From Notolepis coatsorum (Eukaryota; Chordata; Actinopteri; Aulopiformes; Paralepididae), in NCBI GenBank assembly GCA_963971535.1, contig OZ020592.1, positions 57,686,873 through 57,750,872 on the forward strand: a DNA stretch of 64,000 bases. Direction: 5' to 3'. Position numbers and translations under genes: made by a program. How positions within the stretch are numbered: the first letter of the stretch is position 1; the number at the start of each line of letters is the position of its first letter. The notes under the pieces are model-generated. The model was not told where the DNA came from, searched no databases, and worked only from the letters and a program-made list of their open reading frames with translations. Shown here piece by piece: positions 21,076 to 31,770 of this stretch.

Positions 21076-21785
21076 GGGCGCTGTCGCTCTCAGACGACGA
21101 GCGGCGGCGCTTCATCGAGGAGCGACACTGTTTCCGGTGCGGCCGCACAGGTCATCGATTCGGCAGCTGTCGGGACCAGGCCGGCTCAACTCGGCGCCAG
21201 TCGGGAAGGGGAGGTGCTCCGCTGGGCCTTGAGAGGGCGCCAGCAGGTGGGCTCACCCCAGCACTACCATCAGACACACGTACATTTTTGGAGGTGGCGG
21301 TTAACTGTGGGGGTGACGTTAGGGGAACTAAGGCTCTCATTGACTCAGGGGCGGCGGGCAATTTTATTCACTTGGGGTTGGTGAGGGAATGGGGAATCCC
21401 GGTTGAGGAGTTGGGGGTTCCTATTCCCATCTACGCCCTGGACGGTCAGCCCCTGGGCAGTGGGAGCGTCACTCAGCGCACTGTTCCTGTACACATCCGG
21501 GTGGCGGGTGGGGGGTGGGAGTGGGATAAATTATTTGTTATTGTCTCCCCCTATTCTGTTGTGGTGTTGGGTCATCCCTGGTTGTCTTCGTGTATACGTC
21601 ATATTAATTGGAGCTCGGGCAAGCTTTCAACGGAGGTCGACGTGAAGTCGGTCGTCGGCGAGAGTTTGTCCATTCCCTCCCCCCCCCCCCCCCCCCCCCC
21701 TCTTCTCTTTTGTCTCCTTCTTCTCTCTCCAGGATGGTGGGGAGCGTCGCAGATTCTGTTCTACCCTCTAATCCCGATTTGATAG
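21076..21785 (+). pseudogene. Gypsy nucleocapsid zinc knuckle and aspartic protease (frameshifted)
   Basis: In the frame that is open from 20895, the true homology begins with LSLSDDERRRF. A CX2CX4HX4C knuckle (CFRCGRTGHRFGSC) binds RNA. The protease block has the catalytic triad DSG in ALIDSGAAGNFIHLG and continues to VVLGHPWLSS. The frame is lost in a C run of about 22 bases at 21679-21700, upstream of RT. Such a run is unstable in the genome and in sequencing. Confidence 0.82.
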
Positions 21786-23150
21786 GGGTCCTGAGATCTA
21801 TTGGGACCTAGCGGACGTTTTTAGCAAAACGCGTGCTAAAGCACTACCGCCTCATAGATCATACAACTGTCCCATTAATCTCCTACCCGGTACCTCCCCG
21901 CCTCGCGGGCGAATTTTCTCTCTCTCACGCCCCGAGACCTTGGCCATGAACACCTACATTGAGGAGGCATTGCTTGCGGGGCACATACGTCCTTCCACAT
22001 CCCCTGCCGGCGCTGGCTTCTTCTTTGTTGGTAAGAAAGATGGGGGTCAGCGTCCGTGCATTGATTATAGGGGATTGAATGACGTTTCCATCAAGAACCG
22101 ATATCCTTTACCTCTCATGGACACTGCCTTTGAGTGCTTACAGGGGGGCGCAGGTCTTTTCTAAACTTGACTTACGTAATGCATACAATCTGGTCAGGAT
22201 TAGAGAAGGACACGAGTGGAAGACTGCATTTAATACGCCTAATGGTCACTATGAGTATTTGGTCATGCCCTTTGGTTTGGCTAATGCTCCGGCAGTCTTC
22301 CAAGCCCTGGTTAACGACGTGCTGCGAGATTTGATTGGGGTGTCGGTGTTTGTTTACCTAGATGATATCCTAATTTTTCTCGCGATATGGTGCAACACCA
22401 ACTGCACGTTCGAGAGGTGCTAGACCGTCTCCTCAAGCATCAACTATTCGTTAAGGCTGAGAAGTGTGTGTTTCACACTGATACCGTTTCCTTCCTGGGC
22501 TTTGTGTTGACGAAGGCTGATCTGCGCATGGATCCGGCCAAGGTGAGTGCAGTCTTGGACTGGCCACGGCCTTCGTCGCTCAAGGGGTTACAACGGTTTT
22601 TGGGCTTTGCTAATTTTTACAGGCGCAACTTTAGTGCCTTAGCCAATCCGTTAACAGCTCTCACTAAGTCCTCTCTCCCTGGCTTTGAATGGTCGCCTAG
22701 GGCAGAGTCGGCCTTCTGCGACCTCAAACGTCGGTTTACCTCCGCTCCTGTATTGATCCGCCACGATGCAGAGGTTCCGTTCATTGTGGAGGTGGATGCT
22801 TCTGACATCGCGGTGGGGGGGGGTGCTCTCTCAGAGATGCTTAAAGGATGGGAAAGTGCACCCGTGTGCTTTTTTTTCTCGCCGTCTGTCACCAGCCGAG
22901 CGTAACTACGACGTGGGTAATCTGGAGTTATTGGCTATCAAATTGGCACTGGAGGAATGGAGACATTGGTTGGAGGGGGCGGCACATCCTTTCATTGTTT
23001 GGACCGATCATAAGAACTTGGCTTACATCCAAGGGGCTAAACGCCTTAACGCTCGCCAGGCCAGGTGGGCGTTATTCTTCACAAGATTTCGATTTACCAT
23101 CTCCTATAGGCCCGGTTCCAAGAATATCAAACCTGACGCGTTCTGGTGGC
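21786..23150 (+). pseudogene. Gypsy reverse transcriptase and RNase H (three frame breaks)
   Basis: RT starts in the open frame around 21790 and reaches [22 protein letters not shown] break at the G6 run near 22145 is followed by [29 protein letters not shown] and the catalytic YLDDILIF. A break at a T run near 22376 is followed by FLGFVLTKADLRMD and LQRFLGFANFYRRNF. A break at the G9 run near 22815 leads into RNase [21 protein letters not shown] and [11 protein letters not shown] carry its acidic residues. The three shifts are each one base. The domain set and order are standard, but no single protein can be made as sequenced. Confidence 0.88.
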
Positions 23151-24301
23151 CGACAGTGGAGGGGGATACGCGTTCCTTTGTGGCGGCCTGCCCGGTGTGC
23201 GCGCGCAGTAAGACCTCTCGCCGTGCACCAGCAGGTCTCCTCCGGCCGCTTCCTATTCCTAAATGGCCCTGGTCGCACATATCCCTGGACTTTATTTCTG
23301 GCCTCCCCCTTTCGGACGGGTTCACCGCCATTTTGGTGGTGGTGGACCGGTTCTCTGATACGGCTCACTTTGTTCCTCTCCCCAAGCTTCCATCGGCCCG
23401 AGAGACTGCTGATCTGGTGATACAGCATGTCTTTCGGGTCCACAGGCTTCCAGTCGATATCGTGTCGGACCGGGGTCCTCAGTTCGCCTCCAGGTTCTGG
23501 AAGGCGTTTGCCGCCGGTCTCAGCGCCTCCGTCAGCCTTTCGTCTGGGTTCCATCCGCAGTCGAACGGGCAGACAGAGCGCGTCAACCAGGACCTGGAGG
23601 GGGTCTTGAGGTGTTATGTTGCCGGTTGCCCGGCAACGTGGAGTAGGAGGTTGGCCTGGGCTGAGTATGCGCATAATACCCTCCTCTCCTCCTCTACCGG
23701 TATGTCTCCCTTTCAGTGTCAATATGGTTTTCAACATCCTCTGTTTCCCGAGCAAGAGCAGGAGGCGGAGGTGCCCTCGGCCCAGGCACATGTGGCTCGC
23801 TGCCGCAGGACGTGGAAGCGGGTCCGGGCGGCGCTGCAGAAGGTTTCTGTTAGTACCCAGCGGCAGGCTAACCGCAAGCGTCGTCCGGCTCCGGTTTACC
23901 GTCCTGGGCAGCGGGTTTGGCTTTCCACCCGGGATCTCCCTCTCCGGGTGGAATCCAGGAAGCTGGCTCCTCGCTTTATAGGGCCCTTTAAAGTGGTGCG
24001 TCGGGTGAATCCTGTGGCTTACAGGAGTCCGACGTTTCATGTGTCCCTGTTGAAGCCATTCCTCTCATCGCCCTTGGCCCCGCCACTGCCTACGGTTCCT
24101 CCGCCTCGGTTTATTGGTGGTCAGCCCATTTACACGGTGCGGAGGATACTGGGTTGTAGGCGGAGGGGTAGGGGGTTTCAGTTCTTGGTGGATTGGGAGG
24201 GGTACGGGATAGAAGAGTGTTCTTGGGTGCCTCAAAGGGACATTTTAGATCCCAGCCTGATCGTTGATTTCCGGCGGCTGAATCCCGAGGCCCCCAGGTG
24301 A
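23151..24301 (+). pseudogene. Gypsy integrase with C-terminal chromodomain, N-terminal zinc finger deleted
   Basis: The frame runs unbroken from RNase H to the stop. The catalytic core carries the DDE triad: D in LDFISGLP, D in [11 protein letters not shown] in [27 protein letters not shown] block follows. The last 60 residues form a chromodomain ([28 protein letters not shown]), which in chromoviruses steers insertion toward marked chromatin. The RNase H sequence KPDA runs straight into FWWPT. In related elements a tether and the HHCC zinc finger lie between these, so an in-frame internal deletion is inferred. Confidence 0.88.
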
Positions 24302-24320
24302 ACGTCTGGTGTCGTTCGTC

Positions 24321-24332
24321 GGGGGAGGGTAC
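24321..24332 (+). promoter_or_regulatory. Polypurine tract
   Basis: gggggagggtac lies immediately before the 3' LTR start TGTTACG, the position of the plus-strand primer. Confidence 0.7.
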
Positions 24333-24755
24333 TGTTACGTTCTGGTTACTGACTACGGTCGGGAACCACCCACCATTCTGTCATCTGTCACCTGACTACT
24401 GTCACTTGTCTTTCCTGTCATTTAGTGCTGTCAATTAGGGGTTTGGTTCCTGATTGGCTGTCACGGGGGTGTGTGTGGAATGTTGGTATTTGGTGTCTAT
24501 TTAACCTTCCTTCCTTCTGCTTGTTATTCGTCAGGTCTTCACTATAGGCGTTCGGAGATAACGCGGGCGGTTCCAGTTCTGGACCACCACTATAAGCTCC
24601 TTTATCTTATTCCCTCTTCCTCTTGCCCCTCGGCATAGTATCCTAGTATTACTCTTGTGTTCTTTACTATTAAAGTCGAACCTGTTCAAGAGTATACCAT
24701 CTCCGTCTCTGTGATTGCCTACCACAATTGGAACTCACCTACCTCCATCCTGACA
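24333..24755 (+). repeat. 3' LTR of gypsy element, complete (423 bp)
   Basis: Begins tgttacgttctgg and ends ctgaca. A TATA-like tatttaa at 24498-24504 lies about 26-32 bases upstream of 24530, where the sequence complementary to the PBS begins. This supports that point as RNA start. Confidence 0.88.
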
Positions 24756-25207
24756 GTCCAGGACCCACCCATCAGCTTTCCCACCCCTAACACTGCCAAT
24801 TGTGTTAGTATGAACGACCAGCCAAGCTGATAGCAACGCCGAGAGCTGGATTCGAACCCAGCGTCTCCAGCGTTGATGGCGAGCGCCTTGCCCACTACAC
24901 CACCTAGCCGCCATAGATCAAAAGTTGATGTAACTTTTTTACCAATCTGTATTAGAGAGTCTCATCAGATACGGTATTACAGCTTCGTTCGGCAACCTGT
25001 CTGTACAACTAAAGTCCAAACTGGTCCGTCTGATGCAGACTGCATGGAAGATCATAGGGGTGAAAGGTCACCCATCCTTGCAGTCTATTTTTTAACAGGC
25101 TACTCTAAGGCAAGCCAATAGAATTGTCTTGGACCCCTCCCATGTTTTACATGCAGAGTATGAGCTACTGCCCTCTGGGAGGAGGTTTAGAGTTCCACGC
25201 TCTAGAC

Positions 25208-26375
25208 CATAGGTGTCAAACTCACGGCCCGCGGGCCAAATGCGGCCCGCCACGTCATTTGATGTGGCCCCCCAAGAGCTCTGGTAAAAAAAAGATTTTT
25301 TTTTTTTTTTTTTTTTTATTAGTCTTGGGTTAAAAAATAGCGGTGTTAAAATAATTGTGGGTTAATGCGTTAATAAAGCTTTGACAGCCTTAGTTATTAC
25401 ACATTCTTACACATACATGTGTGTTGAACATCTGAGGTATTGATGAAGTAACAAAGGAAAAAAGCCAAAAGCACTTACTCCTCAGACATTCTTTGACAAT
25501 TTTAGCCCAAAATACAAAAAAGATCCAGGCGGAATAGGTAACTAAGGGTTCAAGAAATATTGTCTGAACAGTCAGATGCAAGCTGGCTGTGTGACATAAC
25601 CGAGCATCTCGCTCAATTGAATAAGAAGCTGTAGGGACGCAGACAAGTCCCACCCAAAACTTGACCAATATAGTTGTGAACTGAGACAACCCTTATTTTG
25701 TTATTTTTGAGTACAGTTACAGTTGTGTGTTCATGCAGACACATAATAGCAATTTCATTACGAATTGAAAATGGGGGACCCTGATGTAAACAAGTCGAAA
25801 GTCTTTCTCTGGTCTGCATCCCCTTAACAATTGTGTGTATTGAGCTGTACTGTACTGTACCCATTCTGCAATCTGTTAATTAAAGTTAATTAACTATCTT
25901 CCATTAGTTGGATGTATGGCCTCTGCAAGGTTGTGTGCAGCCATTTGTTTTTGTAACATCTGCTACATCTGTCCCACGTGTTCTTTGCAGCTCACAGGTG
26001 TTAGTTCTGCCCCTCTTGACTGTGACAAAAAGGTTTTGAACAAACTTAATGTCATAGCTTGTATTTGATGATATTCTTCTTTGTTACTTACTTGAATGGT
26101 TTGATCATTGATTGATGGAGTAATATGGGGTTCTGATAAACTAAAATTATTTGTTAAAATAACATAAGCTAACATATATTTTTACATCTATGCAAATGCA
26201 TATGCAATATGTATAACTTGAATAAGTAATAAATACAGAAACAACATGTTTAACAATATGTAAATGAGTAGCTACATTTATTTTACATTACATTAACATT
26301 TATACGGTCTTTGGCCCTTTGAGGGCAACCATAATGCTGATGTGGCCCTCTGTGAAAATGAGTTTGACACCCCTG
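25208..26375. mobile_element. hAT-like element (ggtgtcaaactca ends)
   Basis: Ends cataggtgtcaaactca and tgagtttgacacccctg. The exact 8-bp duplication ctctagac lies at 25200-25207 and 26376-26383. Carries a LINE 3' end at 25752-25895. No transposase. Confidence 0.92.
25752..25895 (+). repeat. LINE 3'-end fragment (attc-tailed family)
   Basis: Shares gaattgaaaatgggggaccc, gaaagtctttctctggtctg and ccattctgcaatctgttaat with the other copies. The tail is replaced by taaagttaattaact. Confidence 0.85.
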
Positions 26376-26700
26376 CTCTAGACTAAACAGGTTTAAAAAC
26401 TCCTTTATTCCGATCTCAGTTAAACTTTTAAATAGTGCCAGATAAATGGCCGGCAATTATCAAATAACCGATATTTGGTCGTTATATTATAGATACTATT
26501 ACTATATATATATGTGGTGTTGCCAGACATCCAGCTGTGCAGGTACTTTATTGTTATTGTATTTTTTATAATGTTTATCTCCTCTGTTTGGAGTCAGTTG
26601 CGTCATGTCTGTATGTATGTGTCTGTGGCTGCAGTATGGGTGTAAGCCCAAGACTAATTTCCCAGCTGATGGGACAATAAAGTGACTCTTGACTTGACTA

Positions 26701-27137
26701 GCTACCGTGTTTGTTTTAAAATTTACCCAAGGTTACTAGGGTTTAGTCGCCGAAGTGGAAGTGAACAACTGCAACGGCTTACAAAGGGACCAGTGGTCAT
26801 GGAACTTCTGCATTAACATCGTCAAATTCAGAAAGGGAAATAGGAATTCTCCACGTCTCGATGCTAGTCATTGAGATCAGCGTGCGCAGTCCAGACCAGG
26901 AAGATGGCTTGTATGTGGGCAGTGGCATATGGCATTGTGCATGTTTGTGGATCTTTTGCCCATGTTTGCACATCTTTACTCCCATTGAAAACCTACGGCA
27001 TACAGAGATGAGTCCCGCTCTACTGTCTTCTTCTTACAATATCCCCATGATACGACCACGGTTTACAAGACAAGCATTAGCTGTGTTACTCTATTTCAGT
27101 CTTTCTTACTATTATTTATGTGTCAAAGTTCACTGAC
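26701..27137. other. Intron of slc16a5-like gene, nothing further recognised
   Basis: No repeat family or gene was recognised between the LINE 3' UTR and the donor at 27137. Short ORFs here have no family resemblance. Confidence 0.4.
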
Positions 27138-27281
27138 CTGTAATGACCCCGGCGGTGATGTAGAGCTCCGCGATGGAGTTGGTGAACGAGCTGGCCGCCA
27201 TTCCAACCCCACTCAGTACTCCTCCCAGCATGACCGTCGCCCGGCAACCATATCTTCCCACCAACACACTGCAGAAGGGGC
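27138..27281 (-). CDS. slc16a5: slc16a5-like 144-bp coding exon (TM2-TM3)
   Basis: Read on the minus strand between the acceptor ttacatttacag and the donor acag|gtcagt. Phase 1 at both ends. A 144-bp exon at this position is, as I recall, a conserved feature of MCT genes. It encodes PFCSVLVGRYGCRATVMLGG and SSFTNSIAELYITAGVITG. This is the end of TM2, the RYG/CR loop with the conserved arginine, TM3 and the start of TM4. The flanking reading frames beyond the splice sites hit stops quickly, which supports the borders. Confidence 0.85.
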
Positions 27282-28240
27282 CTGTAAATGTAATGCACTT
27301 AGCTAAATACATACTGTTGCATAAAAGGACAAACACTTGTACAGACGTGGCACAGGTTTCCTTAATCCAACCACCCTTTTTGCGCAACTGATAGCAAGTC
27401 AAGCTGTAGCAAGTTTTCTTGAATAAAGTCCTACTCTCTCTCATGAACAAGCACAGCCGCGCCACTGACTCAGTTGTTCGGTAGACCTGTGTAGGGCCTG
27501 CCCTATAATGCTCCATGTTGGAGTGCACAAGGGTTAGACATCCTGTCAAACCTCCCTTATCAAACAAAGAGGGGAAAAGTCGATTATCATATCCTTGCCT
27601 TATTAACTGGGTTTCTAGTATGTAAACATACTAGAGGCGGCCAGTCGATGTGAATCTCATGTATCCAACACAAAGTACCACTTGTGTCATACAGTACCAT
27701 AAAGTTATGGCTCTCATAACAATCACATTCTATCAGAGTGAACTACAGAGCTGCAAAAAGCTCCATAACTGGAACCACCAGTGTGCTCTATGGGTTTAGG
27801 TAACACATTTATCTTGGAACTGGGTTATATCATGACAGTTCTCTGGTCTTTTTGTCCCCCACACTTCTCAATCTCATGCATAGTACAGAATGCTCTACAT
27901 TAGACTTCTGAGAGGAAGGAAGTTCTTAGAGAGATAGTGGCTTGTACACATTTCTGAGGGCCAACAAATTTGAGTGTCAATAAAAAACAATATGAAAACA
28001 GGCACATCTTTAACACATGATCGCCTGACTCTGTTCCCCTCAAGCAAAACATGTGACCTTTAAATAATGTGTGATGAACAGTCAGAAACCCTATTGAGGC
28101 CCCCTTTGGTTCCACAATAATTTCCTCTATGACTGTAGCCTCCAGTGAAAATGAACGATTATCTACAATAATAATACAATAATTCTAGAACGCCACGGTT
28201 ATCCAAGATTGTAATAGCAGTTATATAGATTTAGTGTGAA
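27282..28240. other. Intron sequence
   Basis: Nothing coding recognised. A 33-bp block (cacatttctgagggccaaca... at 27949-27982) recurs at 36228-36262, so a dispersed repeat is present. Confidence 0.4.
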
Positions 28241-28665
28241 GTTAGCATAGTGACGACACAATGGTGTAGTGGTTAACACTGTCGCCTCACAGCTAGAAAG
28301 CCCTGGGTTCGATTCCCTCTTGGGGACCAGGTTGCCATGTTGCCAATTACCCAGGTGGGGTATCTCCCGGGCCTTTCTGTGTGCTCGCAAGGGTTTCCCC
28401 TCCCGATAAGATAAACACAATGGAAAAACATGCACAACAGATCTCTAACGCTGTTGCGTCCCTGACGAAGACGGACAGGAGCACTTGGATTGGTCCCCGG
28501 GCGCGGCGCACGCTGCAGCCCTTGTCTGCTCCCGACGGGATGGGAGGTGCCGAGAACATTTCGTCAGCGACTCAGTGCATGTGTGTGTGTATTCCTGTGG
28601 GTCGCCCATTGCATGTGTGTGTGTGTTAATCTGTTGACAAATAAAGACTTCTACTTCTACTACTT
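28241..28665 (+). mobile_element. tRNA-derived SINE
   Basis: The head has an A-box-like tggtgtagtggttaacactg and the B box gggttcgattccc. A body with a 5'-cctgacgaagacggacagg segment and TG repeats follows. The tail is acaaataaagacttctactt. Lies in an slc16a5 intron. Confidence 0.8.
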
Positions 28666-29095
28666 CATATTGGTTGTTAGGGTTTAAACCTTGATTCACA
28701 CGCTATTCTTAAATTGCCGTTTCCTGGTTTCAAAAAGCACAAAATAAATATATGTACAGCTGTTTTAGTTGCATAGTAAAATGACTGAAGCTAATCTCAA
28801 TCTTTCGCCAGAGGCTGAGAGAGAGATCATTCTTCCAGAACCAGATAGTGAGGGCACTGCTGAGGTCTATGTTTACAACATACTTTACCTAGTCTCGGGA
28901 CACCAGACCCAAATCTCAGCCTGTAAAACCTATAGGATGTAGATCGATGAATGTTTTCCAAAGGTTCTGCTGAACGAAACGTCATTCTTCAAGTCTTCCA
29001 TAAGAAACATTAAAATTGGTCATGGCGTATGGGTAAAATTGACCTGGGCAACATATGAACAATTAAATAGCCTTTATTAAAATGGCTTCATACAG
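28666..29095. other. Intron sequence
   Basis: No feature recognised. Confidence 0.35.
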
Positions 29096-29400
29096 AATCA
29101 AATCAAATCAAATCAAATTTATTTATAGGGCCCGACAACACACGTTAATGTCCCCATGGGCCGTACAGGTCTTCTTTAAACAAGTCAAGAAGACAACATA
29201 ACAATAAGTCAAGAACAGAACAAGAACACCATAGGGTCCAAAATTTTTTTAGATGAATGCAAATAAATGAAAGAATGCAAGCACTCCCAGACATACCCCA
29301 CGCGAAGGTAAGGAAAAACTCACTAAAACCTAACAATAGGGAAAAAAAGCTCCACAGGCAATGTGGAGGAGAGAAACCTTAGAAGGGCCGTTCAAGGGGG
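29096..29400 (-). repeat. LINE/SINE 3' end with (caaat)n tail, minus strand
   Basis: aatcaaatcaaatcaaattt followed by atttatagggcccgacaaca reads on the minus strand as a 3' end with a (TTTGA)n tail, as in several fish LINE and SINE families. Confidence 0.55.
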
Positions 29401-29834
29401 GATCTCCCTTCTTAGATGTCGGTGATAGTAGTGTTGCAGACGGACAGTTGGTAAGCATGCACTCATGTGTGTGGTGAAACACAGATGAGTGCATGCAATA
29501 GCAACTGTACATTTTGAAAAATTAAAGATAGAGCTAATAGCGATAGCAACTGAACATTTTGAAAGATTAAAGATAGAGTTGATAGCGGATCTATTTGAGG
29601 CACAGGGGCGGCGCAAGAGGGTCACGTCCTCCCGTCTTAGTCACGGGACATTCAACACTCCGGTCGTTGCTCAGGGACAGCCGGAGACAGGCTACGTTAC
29701 AGCTAACGTATAGATAGATAAGGGTTCTGCAATCTCGTCTGAGGGTTGGGTTGGTTGAGTTGGTTAATTAATATTAATAACTAATAATAATTAATGAGAA
29801 AATATTATTATTTAGAGACTGTCTCATACTGTAC

Positions 29835-30315
29835 CTCCAGCGTGAAGCACTGATGTCATAATGGAGGGTACCCAGGAAGTCTCGCTGTTGGTGGCCTGGA
29901 ACTCCTCCTGTAGGTCTGTGTAGAAGATCCCCATGCAGGACGGGAAGGCCAGGGTGAGAGCCAGGACCATGATAGTGGCGACCAGCACCACCCAGCCCCA
30001 ACCTCCATCGGGAGCAGTGACTGCCCCAGGCATAGGCACAGAGTTCCGGGGTTCGTGGTCTCTCTTCCCAGCCTCCTCGGAGCCACAGTCGTTGGCCTCT
30101 CCTCCCATCTCCTCCTGACCCGTGCCGTTAGACTGTTTGACCACCTTGGTGGTCTCCATGCGGACGCAGAGGTCAGTTGATCCTCTGTTTCCATTCCTCC
30201 TATTCATTTTCTATGGGGAGGGTTTGGGTATAGTTCCCCTGGAGTAGCTTGCCAGGGTGGACTACAGCTACAGATATCACCCATGTCACTGTATCCTTTT
30301 CACCTACAAGGGCAC
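29835..30315 (-). CDS. slc16a5: slc16a5-like first coding exon (N-terminus, TM1-TM2)
   Basis: Coding part 30207-29835. The upstream 30315-30208 is inferred 5' UTR after the acceptor cttgtcatcacag. The donor is ctggag|gtacag. The ATG at 30207 has A at -3 (gaaaATGa). A second in-frame ATG is at codon 17. The N-terminus is about 65 residues of hydrophilic sequence, longer than the short leader I recall for human MCT6. Then PDGGWGWVV (residues 66-74), the MCT signature at the start of TM1, in which the aspartate is essential in family members. LAFPSCMGIFYTDLQ, SNSETSWVPSIMTSVLHAG follow. It probably imports or exports carboxylate-type substrates across the plasma membrane. The MCT6 substrate range is not shown by sequence. 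Confidence 0.85.
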
Positions 30316-30357
30316 CTGTGATGACAAGACAAATAATGTAAAATTATATCTATAACA

Positions 30358-30430
30358 TTTACATTTAGTCATTTAGCTGACACTTTTATCCAAAGCGACT
30401 TGCAAATTGTGTACAAGTCAGCAGGAGGGG
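30358..30430 (+). repeat. Dispersed fish repeat (catttagtcatttagctgac)
   Basis: tttagctgacacttttatcc and aaagcgacttgcaa form a motif common in fish genomes. A reverse-complement copy lies at 52905-52965. Confidence 0.6.
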
Positions 30431-31099
30431 TACAGCTCTGGTGGCTAAGGGTAAGTGTGTTCATCTAGCAGTGTCAAACTTGAGTACAAAGTAGTATAAA
30501 CATATTAGCATAGTAAGTAGTAGTATAGGCATAGTAGTGTACACATGGTAGCATAGTACATAATAGTAAATCAGATATTGATTGAAAAAGTGTGTTTTTA
30601 GTTGACGATGGAAAATATATTATAAGGGGTAAGATATTGATCTATGTATTTTGGCTGACAACATTCATAAAATAGCTTACTGTACAACCTGCGGAAGTGT
30701 ACCAGATTAAAATTAAGTGAATATTGCGGAGATGTGCTGAATTGGGAAGAAGGGGGAGAGAGAAGTATGAAACTTGCATGCACTCGAGAAAAGTCCAGAA
30801 TGAATGGCCCTCTGTGTGTGCACAAAAATGCGAATGAAAATGTACCAGGTCGATTCAGAATGTGTGGTCCATGCGTGCGCTGACGATTGTGCTAGCTGCA
30901 CTAACAGGGAAGTTTGCATTGATTGATTGATTGAAAAGTTTATTAACAGATTGCAGAATGGGTACAGTACAGTAGGGCTGGGCGATATGGCCTCTAAATG
31001 ATATCACGATATTTTTTGGCTATGTTACGATACACGATGTACATCACGATATTTTGACATTTCCTCTAAAGCCCTTAAAAATGCTTGATTTAGCCCTTT

Positions 31100-31290
31100 T
31101 TAAAGATTTATTTGTTGGCGTTTTATCGCTTTATTTCTACTGGGCAGTCCAGTAGAGAGAGACAGAGGAGGAACGGGAGACAGAGTGGGGGGAAGACATT
31201 CGGCAAATAACGGCGGGTTCGGGAGTCGAACCCGGGTCGGCCGTGCCGCGACTGAGCGTGCTATGTGGTTCGCCACTGGGGGGCGCCCCC
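31100..31290 (-). mobile_element. tRNA-derived SINE, minus strand
   Basis: The minus-strand head begins gggggcgccccccagtggcg and has the B-box-like gggttcgactcccg. The tail is ttctactggg...aaataaatct. Flanks gatttagcccttt (31087-31099) and gatttaaccctttg (31291-31304) form a 13-bp duplication with one mismatch. The same family is at 42213-42402. Confidence 0.85.
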
Positions 31291-31571
31291 GATTTAACCC
31301 TTTGAAGCATACAGTCACGCCAACATGACGATTAAAATAGTCCCTGCATTTGCATGTTCTTGGTATTGTATCTGATTCTAGGGCCATCTATGGATCTCAG
31401 GGAATGTATTCCCAGTGTGTCTGTTACTAGGGTTGAGTAAATAGTAATGAACCAAATGAGAATATCAATAAAAAAATGTTGTATCTTTGACTGTGAATAA
31501 CACCATGCTAAAATTGACCAGACCTGACACTGACCTGGCTGAGAGAATGGCTGACTATACTGTATAGAAAT

Positions 31572-31770
31572 GTTCTAGAAGGTTCGGTCATGACATCACC
31601 ACAAATGTTCTAGAATGTTCGATGTTCTAGGATGTTCGGCTATGACATCACCACAAATGTTAAGAATGTTCAATGTTCTAGAATGTTCGTCTATGACATC
31701 ATCACAAATGTTCTAGAATGTTCCACCATGACATCATACTGTGACATCACAAATGTTCTAGAATGTTCTA
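31572..31770. promoter_or_regulatory. Heat-shock-element-like cluster 1
   Basis: Five perfect gTTCtaGAAngTTC motifs (alternating TTC/GAA pentamers, the HSF-binding pattern) plus two degenerate ones. They are interleaved with tgacatca, one base from the CRE/ATF site TGACGTCA. Location is about 1.3-1.5 kb upstream of the slc16a5 exon at 30315. Confidence 0.6.

Larger units (their letters stand above)
19927..24755 (+). mobile_element. Ty3/gypsy LTR retrotransposon, Sushi-like chromovirus, disabled
   Basis: Order: short 5' LTR (R-U5 only), self-priming PBS, gag, zinc knuckle-protease, RT, RNase H, integrase, chromodomain, polypurine tract, full 3' LTR. Gene order and the C-terminal chromodomain place it among chromoviruses. 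LTR copies differ by only about 3 changes over 235 bp, so insertion is fairly recent, yet the frame is broken at least five times, each at a homopolymer. U3 of the 5' LTR is missing. Confidence 0.92.
19821..24913 (-). mobile_element. tRNA-derived SINE interrupted by the Ty3/gypsy element
   Basis: The T/C-rich tail lies at 19821-19926 and the tRNA-related head at 24756-24913 (minus strand ggcggctaggtgg..., gctgggttcgaatccagc). The duplication tagatcaaa (19812-19820, 24914-24922) flanks the whole. About 200 bp of the SINE middle is missing compared with 11928-12410, removed where the gypsy element joins on the left. Confidence 0.78.
19717..26700 (+). pseudogene. LINE remnant (RT C-terminus and 3' UTR), host of the SINE/gypsy and a hAT
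   Basis: Pieces 19725-19820, 24914-25207 and 26384-26700 belong together. Decoded with breaks they give VYFGGL, then LESLIRYGITASFGN, SKLVRLMQTAWKIIGV, ANRIVLDPSHVLHAEYELLPSGRRFRVP and an NSFIPISVKLLN-like end. This is the RT C-terminal region of a CR1/Rex1-group LINE, with several in-frame stops and shifts. The 3' UTR ends about 26700 with gggacaataaagtgactctt. Non-functional. Confidence 0.7.
12594..30315 (-). other. slc16a5: slc16a5-like gene (monocarboxylate transporter 6), partial, at least 17.7 kb
   Basis: Gene-level entry. Exons read 30315-29835, 27281-27138 and 13442-12594 on the minus strand. Every junction is GT..AG and phase 1, and each splits a glycine codon (AGG|P, ITG|L, LAG|). 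The coding part present is 1366 bp, about 455 residues. The protein has the MCT (SLC16) layout: TM1 with DGGWGW, TM2-5, a charged TM6-7 loop, and TM7-10. The last one or two transmembrane segments and the cytosolic C-terminus are missing, and nothing in 1-12590 encodes them, so the gene runs off the left edge. Introns are packed with transposons. The 5'-most exon and promoter were not identified. Assignment to SLC16A5 rather than SLC16A3/8 rests on remembered similarity: SNSETSW, an LHAGGP-type segment, and CRVTVMLGG-like sequence. Confidence 0.75.

Noticed and set aside
23072-24040. 322-codon minus-strand ORF
   Set aside because: Antisense shadow of the gypsy integrase.
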